The position numbers were made by a program, and so were the translations under genes. From positions 124,001 through 188,000 of the forward strand of contig JAUIBP010000001.1 of NCBI GenBank assembly GCA_030427735.1: a DNA stretch of 64,000 nucleotides, read 5' to 3'. Source of the DNA: Bacteroidia bacterium (GTDB lineage: Bacteria > Bacteroidota > Bacteroidia > Flavobacteriales > Flavobacteriaceae). Under the pieces are notes generated by a model. It ran no database searches, was not told where the DNA came from, and saw only the letters and a list, made by a program, of their open reading frames with translations. Positions 16,385 through 25,213 of this stretch are shown one piece after another. The stretch's first letter is position 1. Each line of letters begins with the position of its first letter.

Positions 16385-18139
16385 CTATTTCTTAAAAACT
16401 GTATTCCCTTCTTTTATGGTCTCCAGCACAGTAATATCCTTAATACTCATTGGATCAATTTTAAGGGGATTCTTATCAAGAATAACAAAATCTGCTAATT
16501 TTCCTGCCTCTAAAGTACCTTTGGAATCTTCTTCAAAATATTGATATGCTCCCCATTTAGTTAAACTACAAAGCCCAATGTATGGACTCACTCTTTCATC
16601 TGGTCCAATAATATCTCCAGACCTGCTTACTCTATTAACTGTAGTATGTAAAATCATAATACTACTAGGTAAGGCTACAGGAGCATCGTGGTGTTCGGTG
16701 AAAATCATGCCTTTTTTCAAGGCTGTTGCTGTTGGAGAGATTTTGTAAGCCCGTTCCTTTCCTAAAGTTTCATCGCGATGCCAATCGCCCCAATAATAAG
16801 TATGCATACTAAAAAAAGAGGGAGACATGCCTAATTCTTTCATTTTATCCAATTGATCAAAACGTACGGTTTGGGAATGTATCATTACAGGTCGTCTGTC
16901 ATTCTTCCCATAAGTTTCGGTGGCTTTTGTAACGGCTTCAATCAATTGGTCTCCTGAAGCATCGCCATTACAATGGGTTAAAATCTGCCAGTTATGAGCG
17001 TATGCCGAATCTACAAATTTAAGAACTTCGGCATTCTCTTTTATCGCAGGATAGCCTCTATAGTCCTTTGGTTTTCCCTGAGGCGGCACTTTATAAGGTT
17101 TGGTTAACCATGCTGTTTTTCCTTGAGGAGAACCATCTAAAGACAATTTTACACCTGCTATTCTATAATGATTGGTATATTGATCGCTATCGCCATGAAC
17201 CAACATATAATCCATTTGTGACTGAATATCTGGATATGCAGCAACATCTACAGGTAATTCGTTTCTACTCGCCAAAACTTTCCAGGTTTCGCAATTATCG
17301 GAAGTTGCTCTTCCTTCCTGAACTGTAGTATATCCAAATTTAATATAGGCTTCAATACCTGCCTTTGCGATAAGTTCATTAGCTTTGGTGTCTAAGGTCG
17401 ACATAAATTTAATAAGCGGAATAAAACTAGCCATTTCCTCTAAAACACCATTCGGCACATCTGTACCGTCTTCTCTTCGTATAGCCCCTCCTGCAGGATC
17501 TTTTACACCAGCAGTATAACCCGCTACTTCCAGTCCTTTGTGATTGGTAGATGCTAAATGACCTGATTGATGGATAATATATACAGGTAACTCTGTAGAT
17601 ACTTTGTCTAAGTCGTCTGCTGTTGGGTGTCTCTTTTCTTTTAGTTGCGAATCATCATAACCAAACCCTATTATAACACCATATTTTGAAATGGCTTCTG
17701 TATTTTTCTCTTTCCATTCGTTCAGCAACCTAATAATGTCATCAATACTTTTACCTTCGCCATCTGGGTCTGGTAATAAATTTGCAGACACAGCCTGAAA
17801 ACCAGCATTCCAGGCATGACCGTGACCATCGATAAATCCAGGCAAAAGCGTATGACCTTCTAAATCTATCATTTTATGACCTGATCCGGCCACTGTCATC
17901 GCCTCATCTCTTTTCCCAGTAAAGGCTATTCTTCCATCTTTCACAACAACAGCTTCAACATATTCAGGCGAGTCGCCTTCCATAGTAATAATGTCTCCAT
18001 TATAATAGACAGCAGCATTGGAAGCAGCTACGTTTTCTGTAGTTTCATGATTTTCGGTTGTGGACTCTTTTGTAGTTTCTTTACAAGATGTTATAAATGC
18101 TAAAACTATCAGTATTAAAAATGGTAACTTAGATTTCAT
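16385..18139 (-). CDS. Amidohydrolase (YtcJ/DUF-type TIM-barrel), lipoprotein
   Basis: 584 residues with a lipobox (LAFITSC). The amidohydrolase-3 fold is shown by LPGFIDGHGHAWNAG (metal-binding HxH), QILTHCNGDASGDQ, MIHSQTVR, EHHDAPVALPSS and the terminal KLADFVILDKNP. YtcJ-like enzymes are metal-dependent hydrolases of uncertain substrate; exported lipoprotein forms are common in marine Bacteroidota. It stands between menD and menF on the same strand but with 212 bp to menF and 119 bp to menD, so separate transcription is likely. Confidence 0.9.
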   Translation of the reverse strand: MKSKLPFLILIVLAFITSCKETTKESTTENHETTENVAASNAAVYYNGDIITMEGDSPEYVEAVVVKDGRIAFTGKRDEAMTVAGSGHKMIDLEGHTLLPGFIDGHGHAWNAGFQAVSANLLPDPDGEGKSIDDIIRLLNEWKEKNTEAISKYGVIIGFGYDDSQLKEKRHPTADDLDKVSTELPVYIIHQSGHLASTNHKGLEVAGYTAGVKDPAGGAIRREDGTDVPNGVLEEMASFIPLIKFMSTLDTKANELIAKAGIEAYIKFGYTTVQEGRATSDNCETWKVLASRNELPVDVAAYPDIQSQMDYMLVHGDSDQYTNHYRIAGVKLSLDGSPQGKTAWLTKPYKVPPQGKPKDYRGYPAIKENAEVLKFVDSAYAHNWQILTHCNGDASGDQLIEAVTKATETYGKNDRRPVMIHSQTVRFDQLDKMKELGMSPSFFSMHTYYWGDWHRDETLGKERAYKISPTATALKKGMIFTEHHDAPVALPSSIMILHTTVNRVSRSGDIIGPDERVSPYIGLCSLTKWGAYQYFEEDSKGTLEAGKLADFVILDKNPLKIDPMSIKDITVLETIKEGNTVFKK

Positions 18140-18351
18140 TGGTTCTTATTTATTGATTAATTGCACGTCTCAAAAAACACTTATAAACAATTAAAAATAA
18201 GACATTTAAAAGTATTTAACAAAATTTATAAAACAATAAAAGATTCACTTTAACTCAGCCTAAAACCTAATAAATAAAAAACAATTTCTATGAAATTAAT
18301 GATTGCTACAAAACTTAAAATCTCTATAAAAGTTTTCCGATAGTATTTTTC

Positions 18352-19482
18352 TTAAAACAACACGGTTTTCATGGTTTGTGTTTTATGTTCGGTTTCTAAA
18401 TATTCGGCTTCTGGATTAGAGTCTTTGGTAATCCCGCCGCCCACATACAAACTTACAGTGCTATTTTTAACCTGCATACAACGTAAATTAACAAACAAAT
18501 GTGTAGCCGATTTTACGGTCGCATAGGCATTGTTCTCTACATTTCGCCTATTGGTATTTCTGGTTTGTCGTTGCTTAAAATTTAACTCACCAAGAAACCC
18601 CGTATAAAACGACCTGTTATACCCTTCGTTCTGAAGAATAAATTGTTTTGCATTTGCTTTAGGCAAACCACATACCGCAGGAGTGGGATGCAATGCCTTC
18701 ACTATATTTAACAGATTGGTTTCTGGTTGTAAGATTGCAGAAATTTGAGTTTGCAAGTGTAAAAGCGAACCTGCTTTAACTGTATTAACTTTAGAAACCG
18801 ATACCGTGTTAACCACTGGTTTTAATTGCGATTGAATAAAATCGATAACGTATTGTTGCTCCTTAATTTCTTTCTCTCCCCAATCAACTTCCAAAGTGCC
18901 TTTATAAACTTGTGTCCCCGCCAAGGCCATAGTGGTTAATCGGTTGCCTTCGATTTGGAGCAAAGTTTCTGGAGTAGCCCCTAACCAAAGTCCGACTTGC
19001 GGATGATACCAGCAATACACAAAGGCACGCCTATAGTTTACCAATAGTTTTTTTAAAACCGTTACTATATTAAAATCCTTAACCGTTATTAACTCTTCGC
19101 GCGACAATACAACTTTCTCAAACGCATGAGACTTTATAGCCTGTATTGCAGAAGTAACAAGTGCAGTATATGCTGATTTAACTTCCTCCTGATTTTCCGT
19201 TGTGATGGTTTTGGAATCTGTAAAATCAGCTTCTAGAATTTCAAAATCGACTTCAATTTGGAGTTTTTCTGAAACCTCCAAAGGTATTAATACAGCATTT
19301 GAAACATCATCAAAAGGTGCAAAAACAAAGCCTGATTCTGTAAATGTTTCAGTAAAATTTAATTGATTATTGTTTTGAAATAATCCTGTAACATTATTAG
19401 AATTTGGTTTACTGTACGCAACAAAAGGTAATTGATTAGCGAATTGCGATTTTATTTTATCAAAAAAAAGACGCTCTTGCAT
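18352..19482 (-). CDS. menF: Isochorismate synthase MenF
   Basis: 376 residues of the chorismate-binding ADC synthase/MenF family. The C-terminal catalytic half is recognisable: FEKVVLSREE, GATPETLL, LAGTQ, HPTPAVCGLPK and GYNRSFYTGFLG, with Mg-binding Glu in the YVGGGI region. It converts chorismate to isochorismate for MenD. The ATG directly abuts the stop of the upstream thioesterase gene, so the two are cotranscribed. Confidence 0.92.
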   Translation of the reverse strand: MQERLFFDKIKSQFANQLPFVAYSKPNSNNVTGLFQNNNQLNFTETFTESGFVFAPFDDVSNAVLIPLEVSEKLQIEVDFEILEADFTDSKTITTENQEEVKSAYTALVTSAIQAIKSHAFEKVVLSREELITVKDFNIVTVLKKLLVNYRRAFVYCWYHPQVGLWLGATPETLLQIEGNRLTTMALAGTQVYKGTLEVDWGEKEIKEQQYVIDFIQSQLKPVVNTVSVSKVNTVKAGSLLHLQTQISAILQPETNLLNIVKALHPTPAVCGLPKANAKQFILQNEGYNRSFYTGFLGELNFKQRQTRNTNRRNVENNAYATVKSATHLFVNLRCMQVKNSTVSLYVGGGITKDSNPEAEYLETEHKTQTMKTVLF

Positions 19483-19908
19483 TTACTTATTTTTAGGTAA
19501 TGCAATGGTGGATAATTTGCATATCGAAATTAAGTTATCGGCCTCATCGGTTACCTTAATATCCAACAATTGTGTTGTTCGTCCTTTATGTAAAAATGTA
19601 GCTTTAGCGAACACATACCCCGAACGAATACTTTTTAAATGATTGGCTGTAATTTCTATCCCCCGAACAAAAAACTCTTCGGTATCTATAAAAATATGAC
19701 TTGCGAAGCTTCCCACACTTTCTGCCAAAGCTGCCGTTGCACCGCCATGCAAAACGCCATCGGGCTGATGTACTTTAGGCGTTACAGGCATACGTGCTAC
19801 CAGAAAATCATCGCCAAAATCTACAATTTCTATTTGCAAAGTCTCCATGAGTGTATTTTTACAGGCTGCATTGGCTTGTTTAAGCACAAGGTCTTTAGAT
19901 AATTTCAT
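19483..19908 (-). CDS. Hot-dog-fold thioesterase, candidate DHNA-CoA thioesterase
   Basis: 141 residues of the PaaI/YdiI-type hot-dog family. The active-site region is PDGVLHGGATAALAESVGS, with HGG and the helix carrying the acidic residue. Members hydrolyse acyl-CoA thioesters, and DHNA-CoA is the menaquinone intermediate that needs such an enzyme between MenB and MenA. It abuts menF with no gap, which is why I infer a MenI role. Motifs alone cannot separate MenI from other PaaI-like enzymes. Confidence 0.85.
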   Translation of the reverse strand: MKLSKDLVLKQANAACKNTLMETLQIEIVDFGDDFLVARMPVTPKVHQPDGVLHGGATAALAESVGSFASHIFIDTEEFFVRGIEITANHLKSIRSGYVFAKATFLHKGRTTQLLDIKVTDEADNLISICKLSTIALPKNK

Positions 19909-19932
19909 GTAAAAAGTATATTTTTAGTCTTG

Positions 19933-19940
19933 CAAAAGTA
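19933..19940 (-). promoter_or_regulatory. -7 box TACTTTTG of the thioesterase-menF operon
   Basis: Exact TAnnTTTG on the minus strand, 24 bp upstream of the thioesterase ATG. Confidence 0.65.
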
Positions 19941-19972
19941 CAAAACACGATGCAGATAATTTTATTTAGGCT

Positions 19973-20554
19973 ATGAACATTCAACATTTAGAAAACGAAC
20001 GCGTACGACTTTCATTATTAGATTTAAGCAACTACGCTCATATACAACACATTGCTTCCCAAAAAGATTTAGTGCAGTATTCACCTTCAAATATTGCAAC
20101 ACTAGAAGCCTTTAAAGATTATGTACAAACAGCCGTAGATGGCTATTACCATAAAACCTGTATTCCTTTTATTATTTTCGATAAGAAAAATGCTGCTTAT
20201 GCAGGAAGCACCAGATTTATGAACATAGACTACAACAACAAGGTAATCGAGATCGGGTCGACTTGGATTGGTTACGAATTTCAAGGCACAGGACTAAACA
20301 AACACATGAAATTTTTAATGCTAAACCATGCTTTCGAAATTATGCAATTTGAAAAAGTAGCCTTTAAAATAGACGAACGCAATTGGCGCTCCAGAAAAGC
20401 GGTTGAACAATTAGGTGCTAACTTAGAAGGTATTTTACGAAAAAACGTGTATCTATTAGATGGTTTTAAACGCAACACCTGCTGTTATGGTATTCTAAAA
20501 GAAGAATGGGATGTTTTAAAAGACACAGTATTTAAGGCGTATAGTACTAAATAA
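19973..20554 (+). CDS. GNAT acetyltransferase, RimJ/RimL type
   Basis: 193 residues. The N-terminal LENERVRLSLLDLSNY and the GSTWIGYEFQGTGLNKHMKFLML acetyl-CoA loop are typical of the RimL-like branch, as are KIDERNWRSRKAVEQLGA and EGILRKN. These enzymes acetylate N-termini or small amines; the target here is unknown. It is divergent from the thioesterase-menF operon and convergent with the nitronate monooxygenase gene, 2 bp separating the stops. Confidence 0.85.
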   Translation: MNIQHLENERVRLSLLDLSNYAHIQHIASQKDLVQYSPSNIATLEAFKDYVQTAVDGYYHKTCIPFIIFDKKNAAYAGSTRFMNIDYNNKVIEIGSTWIGYEFQGTGLNKHMKFLMLNHAFEIMQFEKVAFKIDERNWRSRKAVEQLGANLEGILRKNVYLLDGFKRNTCCYGILKEEWDVLKDTVFKAYSTK

Positions 20555-20556
20555 TT

Positions 20557-21504
20557 TTAGTTAAGAAACCGTGCGACAATAGCTTTTACCGGCAGAATAC
20601 TTGTTGTATGTTCTATACTAGGCCCTGCCACCCAAACCGTTTTATAAGTCGCTTGCTTTGCTGCCTTTTCGGTAGCCCGCATACCGATAGAAAAACGAAC
20701 CATTTTCACCCATTTTTTTAGTTTTCTATGCTTGTTTAAAACCCTTTCGTACCATGGTTGTGCTGTTCCAATTTGCTGCACATACGGTGTATTAATTACC
20801 GTACAAGGTGTGCCCGAGATACGCTCGGTCATAACAATATCTTTCGCCCCGTAATCTACACAGGCTTGTTTGTATTCGGCCGTAACATTTGCTTCTTCCG
20901 AAGCAATAAATGGACTGCCAATAGAAACGCCTTCGGCACCTAATGTTAACATCTGTTCGAAATCGGATTTTGTACCTACTCCACCTGCAGAAATTACAGG
21001 AATATTACAGTTTAGGGTCAATTCTTGTATTAAAGCTTTAGGAGACAGACTACCACGATGCCCTCCTGCCAGATCGTTTACAGCTATTAAAGCATCGGCA
21101 CCTAAACCTTCAACTTTCTTCGCATAATTTAAATCGGTAACATCGCAAAATACTTTTATGCCAACCTTGTGTGCTTGTTTTATAGTTTCGGCTGGACTTC
21201 CCAAAGAGGTAATTATAAAATCGCACCCTTCTTGGCACAACAACTCTAACTGTGCTTTAAATTTTGGGTTAGATTTATTAACTATTAAATTAAACCCAAA
21301 TGCTCCGCCACTAACTTTTTCCCGTTTCAATACCTCTATAGCGGCTTTTAACTCTGGTAAAGTCCTATAATTTAACGCAGGAATACAACCCGCTATACCA
21401 CTTTTCATCGCCTCTGTTACCATAGCAACATTAGACACTAAAAACATTGGCGCCATAATAATAGGGTGCGAAATACTTAAAAGCTCGGTTAATTTGGTTT
21501 GCAT
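20557..21504 (-). CDS. NAD(P)H-dependent flavin oxidoreductase / nitronate monooxygenase
   Basis: 315 residues with an FMN-binding TIM barrel: PIIMAPMFLVSN at the N-terminus, NDLAGGHRGS with the catalytic His, and ISAGGVGTKSDFEQMLTLGAEGVSIGSPF for FMN phosphate binding. Nitronate monooxygenases oxidise alkyl nitronates such as propionate-3-nitronate; related members act as enoyl reductases (FabK), so the exact substrate is uncertain. It is a single gene with its own promoter box. Confidence 0.88.
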   Translation of the reverse strand: MQTKLTELLSISHPIIMAPMFLVSNVAMVTEAMKSGIAGCIPALNYRTLPELKAAIEVLKREKVSGGAFGFNLIVNKSNPKFKAQLELLCQEGCDFIITSLGSPAETIKQAHKVGIKVFCDVTDLNYAKKVEGLGADALIAVNDLAGGHRGSLSPKALIQELTLNCNIPVISAGGVGTKSDFEQMLTLGAEGVSIGSPFIASEEANVTAEYKQACVDYGAKDIVMTERISGTPCTVINTPYVQQIGTAQPWYERVLNKHRKLKKWVKMVRFSIGMRATEKAAKQATYKTVWVAGPSIEHTTSILPVKAIVARFLN

Positions 21505-21524
21505 AATATGAGTTTGATGTCTAA

Positions 21525-21532
21525 CAAATATA
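21525..21532 (-). promoter_or_regulatory. -7 box TATATTTG of the nitronate monooxygenase gene
   Basis: Exact TAnnTTTG on the minus strand, 20 bp before the start codon. Confidence 0.6.
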
Positions 21533-21715
21533 AGTCAATTTTATTATGCATGCATAATTTTAAAACGATTTAACGTCATAAAAAAATGTCTTTCAAACAG
21601 GCTTCAACATTACAAACGAATGCTATAACGCTACTTTTTTTCGTTTTAAAACTATTTTTTAATATTGATTTTCAGTAAATTACATTAAAATAAATAATTC
21701 AACCTAAAATATTAT

Positions 21716-22090
21716 ATGATGTCAAAATTAAAATTATTAAGTATTGTACTATTATCCGTTTGTACAGGGATTTTTAGCTGTAGTGATGATGATCCTGATA
21801 ACGTAATTGATTGTTTATTTGAAGGTGCATACTTTAAAATAAACCATACAGCAGACTCAAACAATGTAAAAACCATTACATTCACAGTAACCTACGATGG
21901 CGAAGAAACTTTGGATAATAACATTAAATGGGATTTTGGAGATGGTTCTGCCGAACAAACCATTTCTGGTACTACAGCAACGCACACTTACACCAACTCT
22001 GGCGACTACACAGTAAAAATTAAGCCTACTGTAAGAAATGGAGATGCCTATTGTACTGTTGAAAAAGAATTGAATATTACAGTTAATTAA
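21716..22090 (+). CDS. Small PKD-domain lipoprotein
   Basis: 124 residues. The lipobox is TGIFSC, followed by an acidic SDDDPD linker of the kind linked to surface export of lipoproteins in this phylum. A single PKD domain follows, shown by IKWDFGDGSAEQTISG, then ATHTYTNSGDYTVKIKPTV. PKD domains mediate protein or polysaccharide contacts at the cell surface. There is no catalytic domain, so it is probably a binding or accessory protein. Confidence 0.8.
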   Translation: MMSKLKLLSIVLLSVCTGIFSCSDDDPDNVIDCLFEGAYFKINHTADSNNVKTITFTVTYDGEETLDNNIKWDFGDGSAEQTISGTTATHTYTNSGDYTVKIKPTVRNGDAYCTVEKELNITVN

Positions 22091-22132
22091 CCATTGTATG
22101 TAACAAGCAATTACATTTTTAATACACGAGTT

Positions 22133-22948
22133 ATGACACCCGAAGAAAATTATATTGCCATTAATAAAGCTTCTTGGAATGCAAAAACAAAAACACATCT
22201 TAACTCTAAATTTTATGATGTTGAAGGATTTCTAAAAGGCAAAAACTCGTTAAATGATATCGAACTCCAACTCCTTGAATCCGTTAAGGGGAAAAAAATA
22301 CTGCATTTACAATGCCATTTCGGACAAGATTCGCTATCACTACAACGTATGGGAGCTCAAGTTACAGGAGTAGACCTATCCGACGAAGCTATAAAAACGG
22401 CGAAACGTTTAAACGAAACACTGCAGCTTAATGCCCAATTTGTGTGCTGCGATATTTACGAACTTCCTAATTATTTAAACGACACGTTCGACATCGTGTT
22501 TACAAGTTACGGCACTATAGGGTGGTTGCCCGATTTAAACCGATGGGCAAAACTAATTAACCGCTACCTTAAACCTAATGGCCAGTTTGTTTTTGTAGAA
22601 TTTCATCCTGTTGTATGGATGTTTGATGATGATTTTAAAACTATAGCTTATCGCTATTTTAAATCGGATGCTATAATAGAAACTGAATCGGGAACTTATG
22701 CCGATAAAACAGCAAACATAAGCACCAAGACCATTACTTGGAACCATGCTCTAAGCGAAGTCATTACTGCACTAATGTCTCAAGATTTAAAACTCATAAC
22801 ATTTCAAGAATACGACTATTCGCCCTACGATTGTTTTGAAGAAACCATAGAAGCTATGCCTGGAAAATTCAGAATAAAACATCTAAGCAATACAATTCCC
22901 ATGGTTTATGCCATTAGTGCTAAAAAATGTAATCATAATCTCTATTAA
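22133..22948 (+). CDS. Class I SAM-dependent methyltransferase
   Basis: About 271 residues. The SAM-binding motif I is KILHLQCHFGQDSLSLQRMGAQ, followed by VTGVDLSDEAI and a motif-4 region FDIVFTSYGTIGWL. The length and the N-terminal YIAINKASWNAKT resemble a common Bacteroidota methyltransferase subgroup with no assigned substrate. ATG 22133 is preferred; the longer frame begins with a TTG at 22094 only 3 bp after the PKD gene stop. Confidence 0.85.
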   Translation: MTPEENYIAINKASWNAKTKTHLNSKFYDVEGFLKGKNSLNDIELQLLESVKGKKILHLQCHFGQDSLSLQRMGAQVTGVDLSDEAIKTAKRLNETLQLNAQFVCCDIYELPNYLNDTFDIVFTSYGTIGWLPDLNRWAKLINRYLKPNGQFVFVEFHPVVWMFDDDFKTIAYRYFKSDAIIETESGTYADKTANISTKTITWNHALSEVITALMSQDLKLITFQEYDYSPYDCFEETIEAMPGKFRIKHLSNTIPMVYAISAKKCNHNLY

Positions 22949-22965
22949 CCATTAAAACTTCTTTT

Positions 22966-23478
22966 ATGAAAACAATTAAACTACCACTCTTAATAATAAT
23001 GATTTGCTACTGTATATTCAGTTGCAAAGACGAAGAAAAAAAACCAGAAACTACAACTAAAACCACTAACCCTATCACCGAAACATATCCAGAAGCCCAA
23101 CATGAAATAAAACAGGTATTAGATAGTTTATTTACAAGCATCAAAAATAAGGATGTAGACCAATTACTTTCATTTCATCTTTACAACGATAAATTCACAG
23201 AATTCAGAGGAGGATTACCTAGAACAAATGCTAAAGAAAACGAAGCTTATGAACGACAATTAATAGAAAGTATTTCTGCTTTCGAATACAAATTAAATGA
23301 CCTGAAAATAAATGTATTTGAAGATGTCGCAATTGTAACTTGTAATGCCAATTTAATTCCAACAATTAACGACAAGGCTGTACCTTTATGGAGACAAATT
23401 ACACTTGTATTTGTAAAGTACCATAATACATGGAAAATAACACACGAACATCTATCTCCCTTACAGCAAGTTGATTAA
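22966..23478 (+). CDS. Lipoprotein with SnoaL/DUF4440-like (NTF2-fold) domain
   Basis: 170 residues with a lipobox (CYCIFSC) and a Thr/Lys-rich linker. The region from IKQVLDSLFTSIKNKDVDQLLSF to the C-terminal ITLVFVKYHNTWKITHEH has the pattern of SnoaL/calcium-dependent kinase II association-type NTF2-fold domains. Many such lipoproteins have no known role. It starts 17 bp after the methyltransferase stop on the same strand. Confidence 0.75.
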   Translation: MKTIKLPLLIIMICYCIFSCKDEEKKPETTTKTTNPITETYPEAQHEIKQVLDSLFTSIKNKDVDQLLSFHLYNDKFTEFRGGLPRTNAKENEAYERQLIESISAFEYKLNDLKINVFEDVAIVTCNANLIPTINDKAVPLWRQITLVFVKYHNTWKITHEHLSPLQQVD

Positions 23479-23560
23479 AAAAATAACTTTAACAAAATAA
23501 TACTGTCTTAAAAAAAGTTTTAATACCTTAGAGATGAATTAATTAATCAATAATAAAATC

Positions 23561-24100
23561 ATGAAACAACTTAAAACCTTAATTACATTTTTGCTCCTCG
23601 CTCAATTTTCTGTTTCGCTTTCTGCACAATCCGAAAAAGACAAAAAAATTATAAAAGATGCCGATGATGCTGTAGCGACTTTATTGGAGGTGAACCCGAG
23701 TTTAAGAGAGTATTTCGATAAATCTGCTGGTTGTGTTATTTTTCCAAATGTAGGAAAAGGCGGATTTATAGTTGGAGGCGCTTCAGGCAACGGTGTACTT
23801 TACGAATATGGCAAGAAAAAAGGCATGGCCAGCGTAAAAGAATTAAATGTTGGTTTAACAGCCGGAGGTCAAGCACTTATAGAAGTTATCTTTTTTGAAA
23901 GTAAAGAAGAAGTCGATAAATTTAAAGAAGGTAAATTCACTTTTGATGCTGGCGTATCGGCAACTGCCATAAAATCTGGAGAAAGTTTAGATGCCAAATA
24001 CAAAGATGGCGTTGCTGTTTTTACCCATACTAAAGGTGGTTTAATGGCTGAAGCTTCTGTTGGCGGACAAAAATTCAACTATAAGCCTTTTAAAGATTAA
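23561..24100 (+). CDS. Secreted SYLF (Ysc84-like) lipid-binding domain protein
   Basis: 179 residues with a signal peptide (to SLSAQ, about residue 25). The SYLF domain is shown by SAGCVIFPNVGKGGFIVGGASGNGVLY (given here only as its recognisable span, residues about 56-82), then NVGLTAGGQALIEVIFF and the terminal MAEASVGGQKFNYKP. In eukaryotes SYLF binds phosphoinositides; bacterial versions are envelope proteins of unknown role. It ends at a strong bidirectional terminator. Confidence 0.88.
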   Translation: MKQLKTLITFLLLAQFSVSLSAQSEKDKKIIKDADDAVATLLEVNPSLREYFDKSAGCVIFPNVGKGGFIVGGASGNGVLYEYGKKKGMASVKELNVGLTAGGQALIEVIFFESKEEVDKFKEGKFTFDAGVSATAIKSGESLDAKYKDGVAVFTHTKGGLMAEASVGGQKFNYKPFKD

Positions 24101-24123
24101 AAATTATAAAACTATAGAATAGT

Positions 24124-24151
24124 AAAAAGACCAGAAGTTTCTGGTCTTTTT
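24124..24151. terminator. Bidirectional intrinsic terminator
   Basis: AAAAAGACCAGAA pairs with TTCTGGTCTTTTT across a tiny loop, with T-runs on both strands, between the convergent SYLF and LLM genes. Confidence 0.88.
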
Positions 24152-24153
24152 TT

Positions 24154-25161
24154 TTATTTAAACAATTCGCTAAGCAATGTGTAAGAATGTTTTCGCGCTT
24201 CTAGATCGTAAATATGAGACACTACAATTAACTCCTGAACCCGTGTTTGCAACACAAAATCTTCTAATTGCTTGGCTACAGTTGTTTTACTGCCTATAAA
24301 AGTATACTGAAGCATACTTAAAATCATCTCTTTTTGCGGCAGATTCCAGATACCTTCCATCGTAGGTATTGGCGGTTGTAAAGGGCGTCTGGTATTGGTT
24401 ATTATTCCCATAGCCAATTGATATAAACTCGTTGCCAATTTATGGGCTTCTTCGTCTGTATCGGCTAAAATTACATTTACACAAGCAAAAGCATAAGGCG
24501 ATTGTAAAACCGCCGATGGCTGAAATTCGTTATTATAAATATGAAGTGCATTAAACAATTGTGCTGGTGCAAAATGACTTGCAAAAGCATATGGCCAGCC
24601 TTTTTGCGCTGCCAGTTTGGCACTAAAAGTACTAGACCCCAATAAATACATAGGAATGTCCAAACCTTCGCCCGGAATGGCCCGAACCGCCTCGGAAAAA
24701 TTATCTTCGGAAAAATACTGCTGTAATTCTATTAAATGATTAGGAAAATCCTGAACACTTTCCTGCTTATCGCGACGCAAAGCCAAGGTTGTACGCTGGT
24801 CTGTTCCAGGAGCCCTGCCAATACCTAAATCTATGCGATTTGGATATAAGGTTTCTAACGTACCAAATTGCTCGGCAACGACTAAGGGCGCATGATTTGG
24901 AAGCATAATACCACCAGAACCCACACGTATTTTGGATGTATTTTCGGCAATATATCCCAGTAGTACCACTGTAGCCGAACTCACCAAACTATCCATATTA
25001 TGATGCTCCGAAATCCAAAATCTATAAAACCCTAACCGCTCGGCATGTTGCGCTAAACTTAAGGCATTATGCATGGCTTGCTGCTGGGATTTACCTTGTA
25101 ATACAGGTACTAAATCTAATACCGAATATTTAATATGTTGTAAAGTAGAAGGTGTACTCAT
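24154..25161 (-). CDS. LLM-class (luciferase-like) flavin-dependent oxidoreductase
   Basis: 335 residues of the bacterial luciferase-like monooxygenase superfamily, MsnO8/YwcH-like. Recognisable parts are YSVLDLVPVLQG at the N-terminus, WISEHHNMDSLVSSATVVLLG, GSGGIMLPNHAPLVVAEQFG and RIDLGIGRAPGTD. These enzymes use reduced FMN to oxidise unknown small substrates. It is a single gene, convergent with the SYLF gene and 52 bp after the trehalase stop. Confidence 0.88.
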   Translation of the reverse strand: MSTPSTLQHIKYSVLDLVPVLQGKSQQQAMHNALSLAQHAERLGFYRFWISEHHNMDSLVSSATVVLLGYIAENTSKIRVGSGGIMLPNHAPLVVAEQFGTLETLYPNRIDLGIGRAPGTDQRTTLALRRDKQESVQDFPNHLIELQQYFSEDNFSEAVRAIPGEGLDIPMYLLGSSTFSAKLAAQKGWPYAFASHFAPAQLFNALHIYNNEFQPSAVLQSPYAFACVNVILADTDEEAHKLATSLYQLAMGIITNTRRPLQPPIPTMEGIWNLPQKEMILSMLQYTFIGSKTTVAKQLEDFVLQTRVQELIVVSHIYDLEARKHSYTLLSELFK

Positions 25162-25213
25162 ATATAATCTTTTAATTTGAGTACTAATGAAAAAACCATG
25201 CCTAAAGCGCTTT

